Origin: Flavihumibacter sp. ZG627
GTDB lineage: Bacteria > Bacteroidota > Bacteroidia > Chitinophagales > Chitinophagaceae
DNA: 64,000 bases
Direction of reading: 5' to 3'
Assembly (NCBI RefSeq): GCF_000814325.1
Contig: NZ_JPHF01000004.1
Coordinates: forward strand, 124,001-188,000
In this document: in pieces, positions 60,414 through 64,000 of the stretch
Layout of the letters: every line of letters begins with the position of its first letter
Position numbering within the stretch: the stretch's first letter is position 1
Notes under the pieces: generated by a model
What the model saw: only the letters and a program-made list of their open reading frames with translations
Database searches by the model: none
Told to the model about the DNA's origin: nothing
Translations under genes and position numbers: made by a program

Positions 60414-61835
60414 ATGATAATTAATCTTTCAAAAATGACAACAGCCCAAATAGCAATTATAATGCTATTAGTGTTAACATTTAAAGAGGCAGCGGCCCAG
60501 CAGGCTATTGATCATTCATCTGCAGAATCAGATAGCAGCTCAATTCTACATGCCTTCAAAAAGGGCAAAATTCATGGCCATTTCCGGTATTTTTTTATGG
60601 CTACAAAAAACAGAGGAGTTCTGCAAGACTATTATGCTAATGCCATTGGCGGAGGCATAAAATATGAAACAGCTCTATTCCATGGATTCCAGTTTGGTGT
60701 TGGCGGATTCTTTATTTATAATATCGGATCTTCAAACTTTAGTGTTCCAGATCCAACTACAGGTTCAATGAATCGATATGAATTGGGTTTGTTTGATATA
60801 GAAAACCCTGGCAATAAGAATGATATCGACCGGCTTGAGGAGTTATATCTGAAATATAAAATTGGAGAATCAACGATCGTTTTCGGTAAACAATTGCCTG
60901 ATATGCCATTTATAAATATGCAGGATGGAAGGATGCGTCCCACCGAAGTAGAAGGAGCAGTAACAACAATCAATGATATAAAAAACACAACAATCACAGC
61001 AGCCTGGCTCTTTAAAATCTCTCCGAGAAGCTCTGTTGAATGGTATTCAGTAGGAGAATCTATTGGTGTTTATCCGCAGGGAATAAGTCCGGATGGAAAA
61101 CCTTCTTCCTATCGCGGACAACTCGAAAGCAAGGGGGTAGCAGTTTTGGGAATAAAAAGAAAAATTAGTGAATGGTTTACTGCTGAGGTGTGGAACCAAT
61201 ATGTAGACAACATTTTCAATACATCATTGATACAGTTCGATTTAAATCATCCGATAAAATCTTCCACCAAATTGAATGCTGGTTTGCAGTTGTATCGTCA
61301 GGATGCAATAGCTCATGGAGGCAATGAGGATCCTGAGAAGACATATTTCAAAAAGGGATCCAAAAGCTATGCCTTTAGTTTGATGACTGGTTTGAAAAGT
61401 AAAAATTGGGATGGTTCTCTCAATTATACCCGTATAACTAAGAGTGGCCGATACCTGATGCCGCGCGAATGGGGGAAGGATCCCTTTTATACATTCTTAC
61501 CCCGAGAAAGAAATGAGGGCATAGGTGATCTGGACGCTGTTGTAATTAAGCTGGGATATAATTTCCCAAAGGCGCATCTTCGTTCCACTTTTGGTTATGG
61601 GCATTATTATTTACCAGATGCCAGAAATGCCGCATTTAATAAATATGCGATTCCCTCATACCGCCAATTAAACGCAACTGTAAAATATGATTTTCAGAAA
61701 TTATTTCAAGGGATGGATGTACAATGTATTTACGTAGGAAAATTGTTGGCAGGAGAAGACTATGGAAATGATAAATATGTATTTAATAAGGTAGACTTGT
61801 CACATTATAACCTTATCATCAACTATAATTTTTAG
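60414..61835 (+). CDS. OprD-like outer-membrane porin
   Basis: A 473-residue exported beta-barrel. The signal peptide is included in residues about 1-29 (MTTAQIAIIMLLVLTF ending EAAAQ). The barrel starts FKKGKIHGHFRYFFMATKNRG with YYANAIGGGIKYET, characteristic of OprD-family porins, and ends VDLSHYNLIINYNF with a terminal Phe. It probably admits small anionic or organic substrates. The GTG at 60408 and the ATG at 60435 are alternative starts. The gene follows the TauE/SafE gene by 33 bp. Confidence 0.82.
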   Translation: MIINLSKMTTAQIAIIMLLVLTFKEAAAQQAIDHSSAESDSSSILHAFKKGKIHGHFRYFFMATKNRGVLQDYYANAIGGGIKYETALFHGFQFGVGGFFIYNIGSSNFSVPDPTTGSMNRYELGLFDIENPGNKNDIDRLEELYLKYKIGESTIVFGKQLPDMPFINMQDGRMRPTEVEGAVTTINDIKNTTITAAWLFKISPRSSVEWYSVGESIGVYPQGISPDGKPSSYRGQLESKGVAVLGIKRKISEWFTAEVWNQYVDNIFNTSLIQFDLNHPIKSSTKLNAGLQLYRQDAIAHGGNEDPEKTYFKKGSKSYAFSLMTGLKSKNWDGSLNYTRITKSGRYLMPREWGKDPFYTFLPRERNEGIGDLDAVVIKLGYNFPKAHLRSTFGYGHYYLPDARNAAFNKYAIPSYRQLNATVKYDFQKLFQGMDVQCIYVGKLLAGEDYGNDKYVFNKVDLSHYNLIINYNF

Positions 61836-61839
61836 TGCC

Positions 61840-62022
61840 ATGATAAATAAGATAGACCCTGTATGGTTCTCCCGAATAATTCGATTTGGGTTGGGCATTG
61901 TCTTCATCGCTATTGCTTTTCAATATGAAGATGCATGGTCCTTATACCTATTTGGCGGTATTTTTATTGTAACGGGATTCGTCAGGCCCGGGCGGTGCGT
62001 TGATGACAAATGTGAACTGTGA
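61840..62022 (+). CDS. YgaP-like (DUF2892) two-span membrane protein
   Basis: A 60-residue protein with two membrane helices (about 9-28 and 32-48) and a short C-terminal tail with two cysteines, RPGRCVDDKCEL. This matches the YgaP-type transmembrane domain (DUF2892), which in other proteins is fused to rhodanese sulfurtransferases. The cysteine-bearing tail may carry sulfur or a metal. It follows the porin by 4 bp, so it is in the same operon. Confidence 0.78.
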   Translation: MINKIDPVWFSRIIRFGLGIVFIAIAFQYEDAWSLYLFGGIFIVTGFVRPGRCVDDKCEL

Positions 62023-62033
62023 CCAATATCACA
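62018..62033. promoter_or_regulatory. Crp/Fnr-type operator ahead of the diheme cytochrome gene
   Basis: TGTGA (62018-62022) and TCACA (62029-62033) are separated by six bases, an exact match to the Crp consensus TGTGA-N6-TCACA. It overlaps the end of the YgaP-like gene and lies 49 bp before the ATG at 62083, nearly the same spacing as the copy at 59509-59524. Both share the segment ATATCACAATA. Confidence 0.6.
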
Positions 62034-62082
62034 ATAATTAACTTGGCAAAAGAGCATTTTTAATTATATAAGCAGGAAAGAG

Positions 62083-63066
62083 ATGAAAACGATTGCATAT
62101 TCAGGTCTCGAAGCAACTATAATATTCTTATTTACAGTATTGTTGTTATCCGCCTGCAGCCACAAAAAATCCTCAAAAGAAATTGAAAAAACGTCGATGA
62201 AGGAAATTCCATGGCAGGGGTGGAGTAAAGATTTCATCAGTCCCCAGGATAGCCTTGTACGGTATGGATATGAGCTGATTTCTAATACATCACAATATCT
62301 CGGACCGAAAGGATCTGTTGCTCAGATTTCAAATTGCATGAATTGCCAGAACTGCCATATTTCGGGAGGTACAGTTCCATGGGGCAATAATTACAGTGCT
62401 GTTGTTTCCACCTATCCAAAATTTCGCGATCGTAGTGGTGGTATGGAGACTATTCCAAAACGTATAAATGATTGTTTTGAAAGAAGCCTGAATGGCAGGG
62501 CCCTTGATAGTAATAGTTTGGAGATGAGATCTATGGTTGCATATATGCATTGGGTAGGTGATGATATTGCACAGGGTGAAAAACCAATAGGTAGCGGAAT
62601 TAAAGAATTGGCATTCCTAGATAGAGCCGCTGATCCTAATAAAGGCAGGACTGTGTATATTAATAGTTGCCAGAACTGCCATGGAAATAATGGCGATGGT
62701 CAATTAAATATATCTGGTTCCGGATATACCTATCCCCCATTGTGGGGAGCCAACAGTTATAATGTGGGTGCCGGACTTTATCGTATATCGCGGCTTGCCG
62801 GATTCGTTAAGACTAACATGCCTTACCTACTGGCCACTTATAATCATCCAGTTCTTAGTGATGAAGAATCATGGGATGTTGCAGCATATATAAATTCACA
62901 ACCTCGGCCAGGGAAAGATATCAGCCAGGATTGGCCTGACATTTCTAAAAAACCAATTGATCATCCTTTTGGTCCTTATTCCGATGAATTTAGTGAAGAA
63001 CAACATAAGTTCGGCCCATTCCAACCAATAAAGGAAGCGAGAGATAGCAGGAAAAAACAGCTCTGA
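62083..63066 (+). CDS. TsdA-like diheme cytochrome c lipoprotein (thiosulfate dehydrogenase-like)
   Basis: A 327-residue lipoprotein (lipobox LLSACS, lipidated Cys25) with two c-type heme motifs, both CQNCH (88-92 and 196-200). An extra Cys85 precedes the first motif, in the region where TsdA uses an unusual thiolate ligand. Conserved TsdA-type segments are AQISNCMNCQNCHISGG, YPKFRDRSGGMETIPKRINDCFERSLNGR (about 111-139) and, for the second heme, GLYRISRLAGFVKTNMPY with Met246 as probable axial ligand. TsdA oxidises thiosulfate to tetrathionate. The SoxB-like neighbour suggests a combined pathway, although SoxXA-like roles cannot be excluded. Confidence 0.82.
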   Translation: MKTIAYSGLEATIIFLFTVLLLSACSHKKSSKEIEKTSMKEIPWQGWSKDFISPQDSLVRYGYELISNTSQYLGPKGSVAQISNCMNCQNCHISGGTVPWGNNYSAVVSTYPKFRDRSGGMETIPKRINDCFERSLNGRALDSNSLEMRSMVAYMHWVGDDIAQGEKPIGSGIKELAFLDRAADPNKGRTVYINSCQNCHGNNGDGQLNISGSGYTYPPLWGANSYNVGAGLYRISRLAGFVKTNMPYLLATYNHPVLSDEESWDVAAYINSQPRPGKDISQDWPDISKKPIDHPFGPYSDEFSEEQHKFGPFQPIKEARDSRKKQL

Positions 63067-63095
63067 AGTAAGCTAATAACTTTTAAAAAACAGCC

Positions 63096-64000
63096 ATGTT
63101 AAGATCCCATCCATCCAATTGTGCATGCACAAATCGAAATTCAGACAGACTTACCCAGAAAGAAAAAGAGTTACACCTGGAAATTTCATCCAATAGCCGA
63201 CGTGAATTTTTACGAACTGCCGGGATGCTTGGATTGGGAATGGGGGCTGGTGGTGGTCTTGTTACACCAATGGCTGCAGCTGCAAGCAGCACCCCGGAAA
63301 GCAATTTAGAAGAGGCCGGGATTTACGCAAACAAAGCGGTTAAAAAAGGTAATGCATCAGTGATTACATTACTTCATACTGCCGACATCCATTCACAGCT
63401 TTCAATTCATGATGAATTCTTCATTGAAAATGAAAAGGTAGTTTACAAGAAAAGAGGTGGGTTTGCAACACTCAAGACCATGATCAACCAATTACGCGCA
63501 AAGAATCCCTCTGGAACACTTGTAATTGATGGTGGCGATTGCTTCCAGGGAGGAGGAGTTGCGGCACTGACCGAGGGTAAAGCTATTGTCCCACTTATCA
63601 ATAACATAGGTTATGACATCATGCTTCCAGGCAATTGGGAAGTTGTATATGGAAAGGAAATGATGATGAAAGATATGTTTGCTTATAATGCCATTAAGGT
63701 CTGTGCAAACATGTTTCACAAAACAAATGATACTTATAATGGGGATCTTATCTTTCCTCCATACTTTATTAAATATATCGGCGGCTCAAAGATTGGGTTC
63801 ATAGGATACAATGACCCTTTAACACCAAAGCGTCAATCACCGGCATATAGCGATGGTATTCAATTCACATCCCCAGAATTAAACGTATCAAAGTATATCC
63901 GTTTACTAAAAGAGTATGAACATTGTGATATGGTTTTCCTGCTTACACATATGGGACTTGCCCAACAGGTTGGACTAGCCAACATGGTTGAGGTAAAAGG
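63096..64000 (+). CDS. Tat-exported SoxB-like metallophosphoesterase (partial, runs off the edge)
   Basis: An open frame of 301 codons starts at the ATG 63096 and continues past the window end. Residues 34-39 are SRREFL, a twin-arginine signal, followed by a hydrophobic stretch GMLGLGMGAGGGLVTPMAAA. The metallophosphoesterase domain begins about residue 88 with TLLHTADIHSQL (Asp97, His99), then VIDGGDCFQGGG (about 143-154) and GNWEVVYG (179-186). The GNWE/GHWE-Y-G form at this site is typical of SoxB, the sulfate thiohydrolase of the Sox pathway, whereas UshA-type 5'-nucleotidases have GNHE. A non-Sox nucleotidase remains possible until the C-terminus is seen. Confidence 0.75.
   Translation, partial: MLRSHPSNCACTNRNSDRLTQKEKELHLEISSNSRREFLRTAGMLGLGMGAGGGLVTPMAAAASSTPESNLEEAGIYANKAVKKGNASVITLLHTADIHSQLSIHDEFFIENEKVVYKKRGGFATLKTMINQLRAKNPSGTLVIDGGDCFQGGGVAALTEGKAIVPLINNIGYDIMLPGNWEVVYGKEMMMKDMFAYNAIKVCANMFHKTNDTYNGDLIFPPYFIKYIGGSKIGFIGYNDPLTPKRQSPAYSDGIQFTSPELNVSKYIRLLKEYEHCDMVFLLTHMGLAQQVGLANMVEVK

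Overview
The window is a chromosomal segment of a Bacteroidota bacterium, most likely of the Chitinophagaceae type. The evidence is a SusC/SusD outer-membrane pair, the TAnnTTTG form of -7 promoter box ahead of several genes, weak or absent Shine-Dalgarno sites, a Bacteroidota-type AMP nucleosidase, a DUF5916 protein and a head-GIN (DUF2807) lipoprotein. No rRNA, tRNA, CRISPR array, transposase or integrase was seen. Gene density is high and gene order is mostly housekeeping.

Layout. 1-10.6 kb: Kdo transferase (waaA), thymidine kinase, a cytochrome c maturation block (ccmB, ccmC, ccmD-like), glutamate dehydrogenase, AMP nucleosidase, a double-cassette peptide ABC ATPase, and queA behind a structured leader. 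10.6-20.6 kb: an esterase and an NTF2-like protein bracketed by palindromic intergenic repeats, then aspartokinase, an Ldh-type dehydrogenase, ssb, a large M14 peptidase and mnmA. 20.6-27.6 kb: an orphan TraN-like (DUF4138) gene, then a SusC-SusD-phosphodiesterase operon. 27.7-34.9 kb: the 2-oxoglutarate dehydrogenase operon (E1, E2, plus an RsmB-like methyltransferase) and rpsT. 35-44.8 kb: a second M14 peptidase, surface lipoproteins, a galacturonate-pathway trio (uxaB, KDPG aldolase, MFS transporter), then guaA with a periplasmic-binding-fold protein.

44.9-53.6 kb: the four-gene ligase-associated DNA repair cassette (exonuclease, ATP-dependent ligase, DEXH helicase, PdeM). It is split here by a RoxA-like diheme cytochrome c and by an inverted membrane-protein gene, and it is extended by a translationally coupled histone-deacetylase-family gene. 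53.6-59.4 kb: a DUF5916 outer-membrane protein, an S24-type repressor, surE, lpxB and a 56-residue membrane protein on the opposite strand.

59.5-64 kb: what looks like a reduced-sulfur oxidation locus. It holds a TauE/SafE anion exporter, an OprD-like porin, a YgaP-like membrane protein, a TsdA-like diheme cytochrome c lipoprotein and the start of a Tat-exported SoxB-like metallophosphoesterase that runs off the right edge. Two near-identical Crp/Fnr-type palindromes lie about 50 bp ahead of the two parts of this locus. Together with the queA leader, the modified repair cassette and the orphan TraN-like gene, it is the most interesting content of the window.
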